A DNA stretch of 64,000 nt, taken from assembly GCA_015061115.1 (NCBI GenBank), contig SUXE01000001.1, positions 310,001 to 374,000 of the forward strand, read 5' to 3'. The notes under the pieces were generated by a model. The model was not told the DNA's origin, searched no databases, and saw only the letters and a list, made by a program, of their open reading frames with translations. Position numbers and translations under genes: made by a program. Shown in pieces: positions 32,827-43,075 of the stretch. The stretch is from Bacteroidales bacterium. Its GTDB lineage: Bacteria; Bacteroidota; Bacteroidia; Bacteroidales; Paludibacteraceae. Within the stretch, counting starts at the first letter, position 1. Every line of letters starts with the position of its first letter.

Positions 32827-34365
32827 ATGAAGGTTATGAAAAGATTTTCACTATTTATATTTATTCTTGCGACATCGCTTTTGACTGCATTCGCTGAAGA
32901 CGCGTCTGTGCTTTATTTCGCCAAGCACAGTCCTGTGCGTCATAATCTCAATCCGGCGTTTATGCCAGAAGGCTACAAAATATATGTCGGAATGCCAGGA
33001 TTGTCGAATATAGACGTGAATGTTGGTAACAACTCCTACGTCCTCAGCGACTTCTGCAAGATAAAGAATGGCGAGATTTATTCCGTCTTCGATAATGATC
33101 CTATTATCGGAATCAACAGTGTGCTTTCGGAGGCGAAAAACACAGTCAAGGCAAATGCTTCCACATCAGTCAATTTCCTTAATTTCGGCTTCACATTCAA
33201 GGAGAAACATTTTGTAAATTTCGGAATCTCAATGAAAACGGATGTTTCGGCTTCTGTACCGTCTCCATGGATCAAATATATGTTTGACACTGAGGACTTG
33301 ACCAAATTGTCTGGTTCATTCGATTTGAGCCGTACCACAACTGATGTGAATCTATATTCTGAATTTGCTTTGGGTTTTGCTGACAAATTGGATGAGAGAC
33401 TTACCGTCGGAGCGAAATTCAAATATCTTATGGGGCATGTCAGCGCGCATATGGATTTGTCGGAACTGAAAGTGGAGATGGATTATAATGAATGGATTCT
33501 GAAGGGAAGGGGAGAGATGTACGTCTCTTGGCCGGTTCTTCAGATTGAGAATACCGACAATGGCCAGCTATATTTTGATATCACTCAGAAAGAGATCAAG
33601 AATGAAAAAGGAGAAGTTGTTGATTACGAGTATGATATCGATCCAAAGGATTTTTTCAAGCCACAAGGTCATGGATTTGCGGTAGATTTGGGAGCGACGT
33701 ATAAGTTGCTCGACAATCGTTTGACACTATCGGCAAGTTTGCTTGACTGGGGATTCATCAACTGGTCAAAATCCGCTCAGAGAATAGTGTTGGATGCTGA
33801 CGCAGGTTTTGAGTTTGAAGCTGCCAACATGCAGGAAGATGATGATCCGATTGATATGATCAACCTTTTGCTTGATGAGTTCAACAAAGTGGAATTCAAC
33901 AAGTTCTATTATGCGGATACATCGAATAAACTTTCATACAGCACGAATTTGACAAAAAAATTGTTCATAGGAGGAGAATACTCATTCTTGGAAGACAAGA
34001 TAAGTGTGGGCTTGTTGTCGAAGATGTATATGGGAAAATGCAGGACGAGAGAAGAGTTTTCTATATATGGCAATTTTCGTCCACACAGATTTGTGGATTT
34101 GTCAGTAGGTTATGATTTTGTGACAGGAGCCGCACATAACATCGGACTAGGAGCAAACTTCAATCTTGGCCCGGTCAATCTGTTCATAGCTGCTGATCAG
34201 ATTCCATTGAAGTGGAAAGGAGGATTGCCAGTGCATACAATGGGAACACATGTCTCGACAGGTATGAATTTTCTGTTTGGATGGACAAAGGGTAAAGACA
34301 AAGGAGAGAGACGGGAGTATATAGATAATTATGAGGAAGTTGAAGATAGTGAGGTTGAGGATTGA
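32827..34365 (+). CDS. DUF5723-type outer-membrane protein
   Basis: A 512-residue protein with a cleavable signal peptide (MKVMKRFSLFIFILATSLLTAF-AEDA), then alternating amphipathic strands to the C terminus, as in outer-membrane beta barrels. The start of the mature protein (FAKHSPVRHNLNPAFMPEGYKIYVGMPG) and the late GGEYSFLEDKISVGLLS block match the DUF5723 family common in Bacteroidales. The C-terminal ~25 residues are charged (KGKDKGERREY). It probably sits in the outer membrane as a channel or scaffold; no substrate is known. Confidence 0.8.
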   Translation: MKVMKRFSLFIFILATSLLTAFAEDASVLYFAKHSPVRHNLNPAFMPEGYKIYVGMPGLSNIDVNVGNNSYVLSDFCKIKNGEIYSVFDNDPIIGINSVLSEAKNTVKANASTSVNFLNFGFTFKEKHFVNFGISMKTDVSASVPSPWIKYMFDTEDLTKLSGSFDLSRTTTDVNLYSEFALGFADKLDERLTVGAKFKYLMGHVSAHMDLSELKVEMDYNEWILKGRGEMYVSWPVLQIENTDNGQLYFDITQKEIKNEKGEVVDYEYDIDPKDFFKPQGHGFAVDLGATYKLLDNRLTLSASLLDWGFINWSKSAQRIVLDADAGFEFEAANMQEDDDPIDMINLLLDEFNKVEFNKFYYADTSNKLSYSTNLTKKLFIGGEYSFLEDKISVGLLSKMYMGKCRTREEFSIYGNFRPHRFVDLSVGYDFVTGAAHNIGLGANFNLGPVNLFIAADQIPLKWKGGLPVHTMGTHVSTGMNFLFGWTKGKDKGERREYIDNYEEVEDSEVED

Positions 34366-34787
34366 ATATAATCATGATTGACAACTTCAATTTAACATTT
34401 TTTAGGAATTTTTATTCGACTATACGTCATTTTATTCCCGATGAATTGGTATTTTTGTAACGTACAAAGGGATGGATAAGTTTTATGAATTACCTTAATG
34501 GTGATTAGGACTATAAAAAGTATAATGGGGGGATTTGATATGTGTGGGGGAAAATTCTTTTTGTAACGGTTCTAATATTTCCAGCGATTATTATTTAGTC
34601 ATCAAGTAGAGGTTCCATTATTTGTGTATGGAGTCTGTATGGATATGATGGAATAATTCTAATCCTTTTGAAAAAAGTAAAATTTTGACACACTACTTAT
34701 AGTGTGTGTTGAGAATTTTGTATTCTCCGTTCTAATACTAACCCTACCGTCGCCCTCTGTTCTGATTACTAAACCTTCGATCTATCC
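34366..34787 (+). other. Gene-free stretch, possible small RNA
   Basis: No credible protein gene. A -7 box TATTTTTG lies at 34450-34457, a hairpin with arms ACACACTA/TAGTGTGT near 34689-34708, and a plus-strand terminator follows at 34788. A transcript from about 34464 to 34818 would be about 350 bases. I see none of the signatures of tmRNA, RNase P or 6S RNA that I would recognise. Confidence 0.4.
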
Positions 34788-34818
34788 GCCTATGACAAGC
34801 AGTCATGGGCTTTTATTT
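34788..34818 (+). terminator. Rho-independent terminator
   Basis: CCTATGAC and GTCATGGG pair (one U-G) around AAGCA, followed by CTTTTATTTT. The T-run is only on the plus strand, so it does not serve the minus-strand gene ending at 34821. Confidence 0.65.
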
Positions 34819-34820
34819 TG

Positions 34821-36290
34821 TCAATTCTCAATTTTTTGTTCGGTTCCTAACAGGTGGATGATTATCCTTCCCAGTGCGTATTCTTTCTCATTATAGCCTG
34901 CCAAAAGCTTTCCTTTTGTCATATCGTCGATGCATTTTCCGACAGCCAATGATTTAACAATAAATGGGTTGCCGTTATATAATGTTGTCCATGGACAGCA
35001 AAGATAATTAGGACAGTATGCCTTATTTTCAAATTTCAACCAGCTTCCATCGTTCATTATAAGTTTTACAATGCGATATCGTTGTTCTGTCATATAATAA
35101 TTTAAATTTGGATCTGTGAGTATTGTATTCAATATATCTTTCGTAATCTTTATCGTGTCGAGTTTAGCCGATAGATTACGCAAGTCATTTATTTTTATTA
35201 TGTAAATGAAATCCTCATCTTCATTGATAAAACTGAAATCTTCACTGAACAAGAACAATTCATTTTGTGATTCTTTGAAAGATTCTAGTTTGCTATCAAT
35301 CTCATCTTTAATTTTTTTTACATCTTTATCTGTCAATTCAAATGGAATTGTGTCAATTATGCCACACATTGCTCTGTAGGAATATAGAAGCAAATTTTCA
35401 GTTGATGATTTAGTAATCTTACGTGGCATTTCTTTTAGTATGTTTCCTTCTCCATAAATCGTTTTCTCATCAACGATAAAATGTTTGTTTTTTAATTTGT
35501 AGACGATTTTGAATCCGTCTGTGTAACCATCTTCGCATCCTATAGTGCCTCTTTCGATAATTAATTTACTAATTTGTTTGTCTTTCAAATTGGCAAGATT
35601 TTCAACATATGGCTTAATGGAGTCGATTTCTTGGTTTATTTGATATTTGTCGAAGTTTTCGTCGCACATATATACTCCATTATGATCTTTCCATACGTAA
35701 TTGAGATCTTTGTCTGAATCGAGGTATCTGTACCAATTTCCAGAATTTCCATCCTTGCAATATATACTGTTATATCTGGCATAATAGTAGATTCCATTAT
35801 AGTATGTCATGGAATTATAGAGAGTATCTTTCTCTTTCGCATTTAATTGGATTGGTCTTTCTGCACGCATCTTGTATGCGGTAATGATTTTTCCGCTTAA
35901 TTTGCACAAGTATCCCAGATTGGTTAATAACCATGAGTCGTTTCCTTTTGTATATTCATAAATAATGTTTCCATATAAACTATCTTGAAATTGAAGTGTG
36001 TTAGTTTTTTTCTCGATTGGATAGGTTTGTGTATTGATTTCACTAAACGAAATTTCGTCGTTGACAGATTTCCATATTTTAGATTCAAGGTCTGCTTTAA
36101 GCGTACCGTTTCGATAATCATAAATATAAATATCGTTGTTTTCTGTTATTGTCATGTTTGCAGGTTTCCTCCTGACAATTTCAAATGAATCTCTTATCGT
36201 TCCTGCAGGAGTCGCAAACGAGGCATAATTGAAAATAAATAAGAATATTGTTAAGAATGTGAGTTTCAGATATTTTATATATGATTCCAT
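34821..36290 (-). CDS. Hypothetical secreted protein
   Basis: A 489-residue protein with a signal-like hydrophobic start (LKLTFLTIFLFIFNYASFA), then a long, Lys/Asn/Tyr-rich domain without recognisable motifs. Repeated short YYNGIYYYARYN / GNSGNWYRYLDSD stretches near residues 165-200 hint at a propeller-like repeat. The C terminus contains CPNYLCCPWTTLYNGNPF, an unusual four-Cys cluster (CPN, CC) that could bind metal or form disulfides. It is exported, probably to the periplasm or surface. No family recognised and no neighbour with a related function. Confidence 0.7.
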   Translation of the reverse strand: MESYIKYLKLTFLTIFLFIFNYASFATPAGTIRDSFEIVRRKPANMTITENNDIYIYDYRNGTLKADLESKIWKSVNDEISFSEINTQTYPIEKKTNTLQFQDSLYGNIIYEYTKGNDSWLLTNLGYLCKLSGKIITAYKMRAERPIQLNAKEKDTLYNSMTYYNGIYYYARYNSIYCKDGNSGNWYRYLDSDKDLNYVWKDHNGVYMCDENFDKYQINQEIDSIKPYVENLANLKDKQISKLIIERGTIGCEDGYTDGFKIVYKLKNKHFIVDEKTIYGEGNILKEMPRKITKSSTENLLLYSYRAMCGIIDTIPFELTDKDVKKIKDEIDSKLESFKESQNELFLFSEDFSFINEDEDFIYIIKINDLRNLSAKLDTIKITKDILNTILTDPNLNYYMTEQRYRIVKLIMNDGSWLKFENKAYCPNYLCCPWTTLYNGNPFIVKSLAVGKCIDDMTKGKLLAGYNEKEYALGRIIIHLLGTEQKIEN

Positions 36291-36635
36291 TGTTTCGCGA
36301 TGTGAAATGTTATATGATTTGTTATGCTAATTTAATTGAAATTTGAAGAAAAATCAAAATAGCTGGATATAAATTAACGTGAGTTTGACGAATTGTAAAT
36401 AATGTCAATTTGACGAATTATTGTAATGTTACTAGATAATCCCATAAAGGGAATGTCCCTCCCGTCATAATATATCTACCGATATATTACACATAACGGT
36501 GTAATTAGTGTTGTTTTATTATTGCTTCTCAAATTTAACTATACTACAATATCACGTAGTGATTACATATAGGTAGATATGATATATTGTGTGATTTAGG
36601 AATCTTCCGATCAGACAGCAAAATTTTATAAAACA
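36291..36635. other. Intergenic region with a short direct repeat
   Basis: No gene is seen. TTTGACGAATT occurs at 36384-36394 and 36409-36419, 25 bases apart, which places the copies more than two helix turns from each other. A second AT-rich stretch around 36480-36600 contains several near-palindromic TATCAC/GTGATA words. The copies might be binding sites for the gene at 36290 on the minus strand. Confidence 0.4.
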
Positions 36636-36666
36636 TAAAAAAAGCACGGACCATTTGGTCCGTGCT
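36636..36666 (-). terminator. Rho-independent terminator after pfp
   Basis: AGCACGGACCA and TGGTCCGTGCT form an 11-bp stem; on the minus strand a run of seven T follows. It lies 30 bases beyond the pfp stop. Confidence 0.85.
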
Positions 36667-36697
36667 CAATTATGAATTATGCATTAATAATTATGCA

Positions 36698-38317
36698 TTA
36701 TTTAGCCTGCTCAAGAGCAAGAGTCTTAGTTGGCTGATCGCAAACCTCTGATGGTCCCCAGTACTGGATTGGGCCAGGGTAAACGAATGCAGTCTCGATT
36801 GCCCAAGTAGCGCGGTTCTCAGCAAGTTTCTTGAATGGAGCACCGTCTAGCTCAACCAATGCCTTGCGGATAACTGGCTTCATTGCACCGTGACGCTTCT
36901 CCATGTTCATCATCTTTGTTACAGGCACACCACCAGCGATCCACTGGTCAGCAGGAGCTGTTGTGTTCTTGATCAAAGACATGTAACCAGTCTTGCCAGC
37001 AGCCATCAAACATGCTGCGTTGAATCCTAGTGAGTAGCAGTAGTCAGCATCGAAGTTAGAAGGAGCTGCGCAACGTCCCTCGTAACCGAAGAAGTGACCT
37101 AGACCAGAGAACTTACCTGAGTAAGAACCTGCAGCCTTTCTCTTAGCCAACTCAGTCTTAACCATCTCGATAAGAAGCTTCTCTGTCTCGATTAGAGATA
37201 CCTGTACGTTTCCGTGAGGGTCACGCTCTAGAGTAAGCTGCTTCTGTACGAAATCAGGAAGAGATGCGTATACTGATGCAGAGTTAGAAGAAAGCTTCTT
37301 AACTGCTGCTGGAACATCACCGTTAGTCTCAGCTAGAAGGTCGTTCAACTCCTTGATAAGAACCTTCATCTCAGGAACGAACTCGATAAGACCTTCTGGA
37401 ATCAAACATACACCGAAGTTGTTACCCTTAGCAGCACGTGCAGCTACAGTGTCAGCGATGTTGTTTACGATCTGAGCAAGAGTCATCTTCTTAGCCTCTA
37501 CCTCCTCTGATACGATACAGATGTTTGGCTGAGTCTGAAGACCACACTCAAGAGCGATATGAGATGCTGAACGACCCATCAACTTGATGAAGTGCCAGTA
37601 CTTCTTTGCTGAGTTAGCATCACGCATGATGTTACCGATAACCTCTGAGTAAACCTTACATGCTGTATCGAAACCGAATGAAGTCTCGATCTCATCGTTC
37701 TTAAGGTCACCGTCGATAGTCTTAGGACAACCGATCACCTGGATACCTGTATTCTTCTGTAGGTAGTACTCTGCAAGTACACATGCGTTTGTGTTAGAGT
37801 CGTCACCACCGATGATAACGATAGCCTTGATACCAAGCTTATTGCAAATCTCAATACCCTTGTCGAACTGCTCTGTCTCCTCAAGTTTTGTACGGCCAGA
37901 ACCGATGATATCGAAACCACCTGTGTTGCGGTACTCGTCGATGATATCAGCTGTTAGCTCGATGTACTTGTGATCAACTAGACCTGAAGGGCCACCCAAG
38001 AAACCGTAAAGCTTAGCGTTCTTGTTCATTGACTTAAGACCGTCGAACAAACCAGAGATTACGTTGTGTCCACCAGGAGCCTGACCACCTGAAAGGATAA
38101 CACCTACGTTCATATCCTTCAATGAAAGTGGTGTGTTAGATGCCTCGAATGTAACTACAGGCATACCATAAGTATTAGGGAATAGCTTCTTGATCTCTGC
38201 CTGATCTGCTACAGACTCAGTAGCCTTACCTTCCTTGATAGCTACGTTACCCTTCAAAGCCTTTGGAAGCTTTGGCTGGTATGCAGCTCTTGCGATTTGC
38301 AATGCACTCTTTGCCAT
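36698..38317 (-). CDS. pfp: Pyrophosphate--fructose-6-phosphate phosphotransferase
   Basis: A 539-residue phosphofructokinase of the long pyrophosphate-using type. The phosphoryl-donor site reads [11 protein letters not shown] (Gly170-Asp173), where the second Asp replaces the Gly of ATP-using enzymes and marks PPi dependence. The catalytic loop CPKTIDGDL is at about 197-205. It makes fructose 1,6-bisphosphate reversibly in glycolysis. It is the last gene of the minus-strand run pheT, yebC, pfp, 30 bases after yebC. Codon use is strongly biased, as expected of a highly expressed enzyme. Confidence 0.93.
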   Translation of the reverse strand: MAKSALQIARAAYQPKLPKALKGNVAIKEGKATESVADQAEIKKLFPNTYGMPVVTFEASNTPLSLKDMNVGVILSGGQAPGGHNVISGLFDGLKSMNKNAKLYGFLGGPSGLVDHKYIELTADIIDEYRNTGGFDIIGSGRTKLEETEQFDKGIEICNKLGIKAIVIIGGDDSNTNACVLAEYYLQKNTGIQVIGCPKTIDGDLKNDEIETSFGFDTACKVYSEVIGNIMRDANSAKKYWHFIKLMGRSASHIALECGLQTQPNICIVSEEVEAKKMTLAQIVNNIADTVAARAAKGNNFGVCLIPEGLIEFVPEMKVLIKELNDLLAETNGDVPAAVKKLSSNSASVYASLPDFVQKQLTLERDPHGNVQVSLIETEKLLIEMVKTELAKRKAAGSYSGKFSGLGHFFGYEGRCAAPSNFDADYCYSLGFNAACLMAAGKTGYMSLIKNTTAPADQWIAGGVPVTKMMNMEKRHGAMKPVIRKALVELDGAPFKKLAENRATWAIETAFVYPGPIQYWGPSEVCDQPTKTLALEQAK

Positions 38318-38347
38318 TGTTTTTCTTATTTAAATGTTATTTGTTTC

Positions 38348-39076
38348 TTATTCTTCTTCTTCCTTCATGTTGTGGAATACTGCCTGTACGTCATCATCCT
38401 CCTCTAGTTTGTCAAGGATCTTCTGTACAGCCTCACGCTGCTCTGCAGTAACCTCCTTGTAGTCGTTTGGCTGATACTCAAATTCAACTGATTTGATCTC
38501 AAAACCGTTCTCCTCAAGGTATGCCTGGATCTTGCTGTTGCTCTCGAATGGGGCAGAGATGAAGATTGTCTTGTCTTCTTCGTCGCGCTCAACCTCCTCA
38601 ACATCGTAGTCGATCAACTCAAGCTCGAACTCTTCCATGTCAAGACCTTCCTTGTCTGCAACTGTAAACATACACTTGTGCTCGAAAAGGAATGAAAGGC
38701 TTCCCTGTGTACCCAACTGTCCACCGTTACGGTTGAAGTAGTTACGTACGTTTCCTACTGTACGAGTTGTGTTGTCTGTAGCTGTAGTGACGAAGATTGC
38801 GATACCTGCAGGTCCGTATCCTTCATAGATAACCTCCTTGTAATCAGCAGTATCCTTGTCAGTTGCTCTCTTGATTGCTCTTTCGATGTTGTCTTTTGGC
38901 ATGTTCTCCGACTTTGCAGTCTGGATCAATGCACGTAGACGTGGATTTCCGTCAGGGTCTGGACCTCCTGCTTTTACAGCAATTGTGATTTCCTTACCAA
39001 TCTTTGTAAAAGTCTTGGCCATGTGGCCCCATCTTTTAAGCTTTGTGGCTTTGCGGTACTCAAACGCTCTTCCCAT
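38348..39076 (-). CDS. YebC/PmpR-family protein
   Basis: A 242-residue member of the YebC/PmpR family: MGRAFEYRKATKLKRW, KAGGPDPDGNPRLRALIQ and GYGPAGIAIFVTTATDN are the defining blocks. Members were described as transcriptional regulators and more recently as helpers for translating proline-rich stretches. The C terminus ends in an acidic tail (DDDVQAVFHNMKEEEE). It follows pheT by 14 bases and precedes pfp by 30, so all three are likely one transcript. Confidence 0.92.
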   Translation of the reverse strand: MGRAFEYRKATKLKRWGHMAKTFTKIGKEITIAVKAGGPDPDGNPRLRALIQTAKSENMPKDNIERAIKRATDKDTADYKEVIYEGYGPAGIAIFVTTATDNTTRTVGNVRNYFNRNGGQLGTQGSLSFLFEHKCMFTVADKEGLDMEEFELELIDYDVEEVERDEEDKTIFISAPFESNSKIQAYLEENGFEIKSVEFEYQPNDYKEVTAEQREAVQKILDKLEEDDDVQAVFHNMKEEEE

Positions 39077-39090
39077 ATTGTTATTTATAT

Positions 39091-41547
39091 TTATCTAATT
39101 TTTGCTTCTAGTTTTGTCTCGAAATTCTTGATCAACTTGTTCATGATTCCGTCGATCTGAGAATCTGTCAATGTCTTCTCCTCATCTTGAAGGATGAATG
39201 AAACGGCATATGATTTCTTTCCGAAATCAAGAGTCTTGCCTTCGTATACGTCAAATAGATAGACGTCCTTAAGCAGTTTCTTTTCTGTGTCGCGTGCTAT
39301 CTTCTCGATCTCTGCGAATGTTGTCTTCTTGTCGATAAGAAGTGCCAAGTCTCTCTTAACCTCAGGATACTTAGGTATGTCATAGTATGTCACATTGTGG
39401 TTCTTCATCTCGCCCATCAATGCTGTCCAGTTGACATCCGCATATTCAACCTCCTGTGAGATGTCCATCTTCTTGCAAAGCTCCTTGGATACGATTCCAA
39501 GTGTCACAAGTATTTTTCCGTTAGACGTAGTGATCTGCAAACCATAGCTCAACAAATCGTCTGAATACTCAACCACTCTTGTCTTCTCCTGTTTGATTCC
39601 AAGACGTTTGAAGATATTGTTGACGTATGCGCGAAGTGTGTAGAATGATGCTTTCTGCTGTGGCTGTGCCCAGTTCTGCTCACTCTTCATACCTGTAAGC
39701 CACATACCCAAATGGTAATCCTCTGAATATGGCTTCAACGGATTCTCTGCTGTCTGCTGTGCGTTTGCATTGTAGTAGTAGCAGTTTCCGAATTCGTAGA
39801 ATGCCAAGTTAGGGCTTCTACGGTTGATATTGTAGCTGATGTTCTCAAGTCCACCGAATAGCAAAGTCTGACGCATGCAGTTCAAATCTGTGCTTAGTGG
39901 GTTCATCAGCATGATTCTGTTTTCTCCCTTGAAAGTCTCGCAGTTGTCGTAGTAAGCCGACTTTGTCAACGAGTTGTTCAGGATCTCATTGAATCCCATT
40001 CCTGTAAGCTGTTCAGAAATCAAATTCTGAAGCTTGTAGCTGTTCACTTTTGGTGAGAATGACAATGAAGATTTGACAGACAAATCAGGAGTGACGTTGT
40101 TGTATCCATATATACGTAGGATATCCTCGATCACGTCGCACTCTCTCTGGACGTCAGCTCTGTAGTTTGGAACTGAGACAGTGAACTCGTCGTCGTTTTC
40201 ATTTAATATTGAGATCTCAAGACCAGCCAAGATTGTGCGAACCTCATCTTTTGCGATTTCCTTACCGATCAACGAATTGATTCTGGAATAATGCATGTTC
40301 ACAATGAATGGCTTGATCTCCTCTGGATAGATGTCTGTGATTTCAGAAGAAATTTCTCCGCCAGCGACCTCCTTGATCAGCATAGCCGCATATTTGATGA
40401 CTTCGATGTTGCAGGCAGGGTCGCAGCCTCTCTCATATCGGAAAGACGCGTCTGTGTTCAGACCGTGGCGACGGGCTGTCTTTCTTACGTATACAGGGTT
40501 GAAGTATGCGCATTCCAAGAAAACGCATTTTGTAGATTCTGTCACACCTGAGTTCAATCCGCCAAACACACCGGCGATACAAGAACCACCGTTAGCGTCG
40601 CAAATCATCAAGTCGTTTGCGTTAAGAGAACGCTCCACACCATCTAGGGTAGTGAACTTTGTTCCCTCAGGCAACGTCTTGACAGAAAGTGCGCCACCGG
40701 CGATTTTGTCAGCGTCGAAGCAGTGAAGTGGCTGGCCTACACCGTGTAGAATGAAGTTAGTAACGTCTACTACATTATTAATAGGGTGGAGACCGATTGC
40801 CGACAACGACTCCTTCAACCAGTCAGGAGACTCCTTGACTGTTACATTATTGATAGTGATTCCCGCATAGCGAGGACAAGCCGTAGAGTTTTCTACTGTC
40901 ACTTTCACTTCACGGTTGTGGTTGTCAACCTTGAAATCAGCAGTAGATGGTTTAGTCAGTTTGTGTGCTGGACCGTGGAAAGCGAAATAAGCGGCCAAAT
41001 CACGAGCGACGCCGTAGTGAGAAATAGCATCAGAACGGTTTGGTGTGATATCCACCTCGATGATTGTGTCGCTCTGTCCACCATAGTAATCTTTGGCAAG
41101 CATACCGACTTTCGCGTCAGCTGGAAGCTCAATGATACCGTCGTGGCTTCCGCCGATACCGATCTCGTCTTCAGCACATAGCATACCATAGCTCTCAACG
41201 CCACGAAGTTTGCCTTTCTTGATAGTGAATGTCTTGTCTCCGTCAGGCAATGAAGTGCCGATAGTAGCGACGATAGTCTTCAATCCCTTACGGCAGTTAG
41301 GAGCACCACATACAATCTGTAGCAACTCTGCATCCCCAACGTTCACCCTAGCCACATGCAAGTGGTCTGAGTTAGGGTGTTCTTCACATTCAACAACTTC
41401 ACCGATTTTTAGACCTTCTGACAATTCAGGAGATGCCGACTCAACAGTGCCGACCTCTAGTCCAATAGATGTAAGAATTTTAGCAATCTCTTCTGGCGAC
41501 TCAGTGATATCGATGTATCTTTTGAGCCAATTGTATGATATATTCAT
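39091..41547 (-). CDS. pheT: Phenylalanine--tRNA ligase beta subunit
   Basis: An 818-residue beta subunit of the heterotetrameric enzyme that charges tRNA-Phe. In order: N-terminal core with MNISYNWLKRYIDI, OB-fold tRNA-binding domain (about 40-150, HPNSDHLHVARVNVG and CGAPNCRKG), B3/B4 editing domain (about 210-370), B5 domain, catalytic-like core, and the C-terminal ferredoxin-fold anticodon-binding domain (YPEVKRDLALLID). Length is normal. The alpha subunit gene pheS is not in the window. Confidence 0.95.
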   Translation of the reverse strand: MNISYNWLKRYIDITESPEEIAKILTSIGLEVGTVESASPELSEGLKIGEVVECEEHPNSDHLHVARVNVGDAELLQIVCGAPNCRKGLKTIVATIGTSLPDGDKTFTIKKGKLRGVESYGMLCAEDEIGIGGSHDGIIELPADAKVGMLAKDYYGGQSDTIIEVDITPNRSDAISHYGVARDLAAYFAFHGPAHKLTKPSTADFKVDNHNREVKVTVENSTACPRYAGITINNVTVKESPDWLKESLSAIGLHPINNVVDVTNFILHGVGQPLHCFDADKIAGGALSVKTLPEGTKFTTLDGVERSLNANDLMICDANGGSCIAGVFGGLNSGVTESTKCVFLECAYFNPVYVRKTARRHGLNTDASFRYERGCDPACNIEVIKYAAMLIKEVAGGEISSEITDIYPEEIKPFIVNMHYSRINSLIGKEIAKDEVRTILAGLEISILNENDDEFTVSVPNYRADVQRECDVIEDILRIYGYNNVTPDLSVKSSLSFSPKVNSYKLQNLISEQLTGMGFNEILNNSLTKSAYYDNCETFKGENRIMLMNPLSTDLNCMRQTLLFGGLENISYNINRRSPNLAFYEFGNCYYYNANAQQTAENPLKPYSEDYHLGMWLTGMKSEQNWAQPQQKASFYTLRAYVNNIFKRLGIKQEKTRVVEYSDDLLSYGLQITTSNGKILVTLGIVSKELCKKMDISQEVEYADVNWTALMGEMKNHNVTYYDIPKYPEVKRDLALLIDKKTTFAEIEKIARDTEKKLLKDVYLFDVYEGKTLDFGKKSYAVSFILQDEEKTLTDSQIDGIMNKLIKNFETKLEAKIR

Positions 41548-41657
41548 ATTAAATATGTTATCATTTTATCAAAAAACTAGCACAAAATTATAAATAAATT
41601 TCTTTTAAACCACTATAAAAGGAGTCAAAACGTATTTTTATGGTTATTTTTCCGATA

Positions 41658-41665
41658 TAAATTTG
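41658..41665 (+). promoter_or_regulatory. -7 box for the TPR gene
   Basis: TAAATTTG matches the consensus, 63 bases ahead of the ATG at 41729. A weaker TATATTTT lies closer. Confidence 0.35.
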
Positions 41666-41728
41666 AAATGTGTCTTATTTTTTATATTTTCGCACAGATT
41701 TTGAATTTTGAAGTAATTAGAAACAGAA

Positions 41729-42469
41729 ATGTCAGATAAAGAATTGGAAAGAGCACAGGCTCTGGAGGCAAAAGAGAGAGAGCAGCAGGAGCAACAGCAG
41801 GCTGCTGAGTTCAGTGAGTCAATGGAGAAGGTAGAGAACGTATTGACAAGTTCAGAGGCCTTCATTGAGAATAACAAGAAACCATTGCTAATCGCTTTGG
41901 GTGCTGTTGTAGTTGTTGTACTTGGTTTGATTTGGTTCCTTAAGAGCCATAATGAAAAGAAAGCGGAGGCTAACGATGCAATCTACAAGGCACAGTCTTG
42001 GTTTGAACGTGATTCATTCCAGTTGGCATTGAGTGGAAATGAAGATTTCCAGGGCTTTGAGGAGGTTGCTGAGCAGTATTCAAGTACTCCTGCCGGAAAT
42101 TTGGCATGTGCTTATGCGGGAATCTGTTATAAGAATCTTGGTAAGAACGATGAAGCTATCAAGTATTTGAAGAAATTCTCTGCTGGTGATAATTTGGTTT
42201 CTCCAGCTATCTACGGTGCAATTGGAGATTGCTTCTTCGATTCAAACAATACAAAAGAGGCGGAGTCATATTATAAGAAGGCAATCGACTCAAAAAACAA
42301 TATGATTGCTCCGTTGTATACATATCGTCTTGCATTGCTTTATTTCAATGATGGAAAGAGCGAAAAGGCGGTTTCTTTGATGGAAAGCTTGAAAGATAAT
42401 TATCCACAGAGCAATGAAGCTCGTGATGCTGACAAATACATCCAGTATTTCCAGAGCTTGAAGAAGTAA
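41729..42469 (+). CDS. TPR-repeat membrane protein
   Basis: A 246-residue protein with an acidic, Gln/Glu-rich N-terminal coil (about 1-45), one membrane helix (LLIALGAVVVVVLGLIWFL, about 50-70) and tetratricopeptide repeats to the end (CAYAGICYKNLGKNDEAIKY, YYKKAI). The repeats would face the periplasm and bind other proteins. This layout matches a conserved Bacteroidales envelope protein. It precedes ribH, but a terminator-like hairpin lies between. Confidence 0.85.
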   Translation: MSDKELERAQALEAKEREQQEQQQAAEFSESMEKVENVLTSSEAFIENNKKPLLIALGAVVVVVLGLIWFLKSHNEKKAEANDAIYKAQSWFERDSFQLALSGNEDFQGFEEVAEQYSSTPAGNLACAYAGICYKNLGKNDEAIKYLKKFSAGDNLVSPAIYGAIGDCFFDSNNTKEAESYYKKAIDSKNNMIAPLYTYRLALLYFNDGKSEKAVSLMESLKDNYPQSNEARDADKYIQYFQSLKK

Positions 42470-42490
42470 TTTTTGAAATATTGATTATAT

Positions 42491-42523
42491 GCCTCCTTTT
42501 GTGTCATACAATAGGAGGCTTTT
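42491..42523 (+). terminator. Weak rho-independent terminator
   Basis: GCCTCC (42491-42496) and GGAGGC (42514-42519) pair around a 17-base loop, followed by TTTT. Readthrough to ribH is possible. Confidence 0.5.
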
Positions 42524-42535
42524 AAATTATAGGTT

Positions 42536-43042
42536 ATGTCCACAACTAATTTATCTGCTTACGACGCAGACAGAGTTCCTCACGCAGGAGGAATGAAATT
42601 CGATATTATTGTTTCTGACTGGAATTCAGAGGTGACATTCGCATTGTGTAAGGGTGCGGTGGAGACATTGAAGAAACATGGCGCTTTCGACAAGGACATT
42701 CGTGTATTTCATGTTCCTGGCAGTTTTGAACTTGTTTATGCAGCAAAGAAAAGTTGCCAGTGTAAGGATGTAGACGCTGTTATTGTGCTAGGTTCTGTTG
42801 TCCGTGGTGGCACACCTCATTTTGACTATGTATGCCAGGGCACAACAAATGGTATCGCAGCTTTGAATGCAGAGGGTGTAAAACCTGTTATATTTGGTTT
42901 GCTCACTACTGATAATATGCAGCAGGCACTTGATCGTGCTGGTGGATCTCTTGGAAACAAGGGAGTGGAGTGTGCTCAGACTGCTATCCGTATGGTAGGA
43001 TTCACTTGTGATATAGATGAGAATGCCTGTGTCTCATTGTGA
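42536..43042 (+). CDS. ribH: 6,7-Dimethyl-8-ribityllumazine synthase
   Basis: A 168-residue enzyme of riboflavin synthesis that joins the diaminouracil and dihydroxybutanone phosphate precursors. FDIIVSDWNSEVT at the start, VPGSFELVYAAKK and VIVLGSVVRGGTPHFDYVCQ (with catalytic His in PHFD) are the family signatures; FGLLTTDNMQQALDRAGG follows. It forms a cytoplasmic 60-mer or pentamer. No other rib gene is near, and no FMN riboswitch was recognised upstream. Confidence 0.95.
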   Translation: MSTTNLSAYDADRVPHAGGMKFDIIVSDWNSEVTFALCKGAVETLKKHGAFDKDIRVFHVPGSFELVYAAKKSCQCKDVDAVIVLGSVVRGGTPHFDYVCQGTTNGIAALNAEGVKPVIFGLLTTDNMQQALDRAGGSLGNKGVECAQTAIRMVGFTCDIDENACVSL

Positions 43043-43075
43043 TAAATAAAATCAGTCTTATTTAATTCTAAGATT

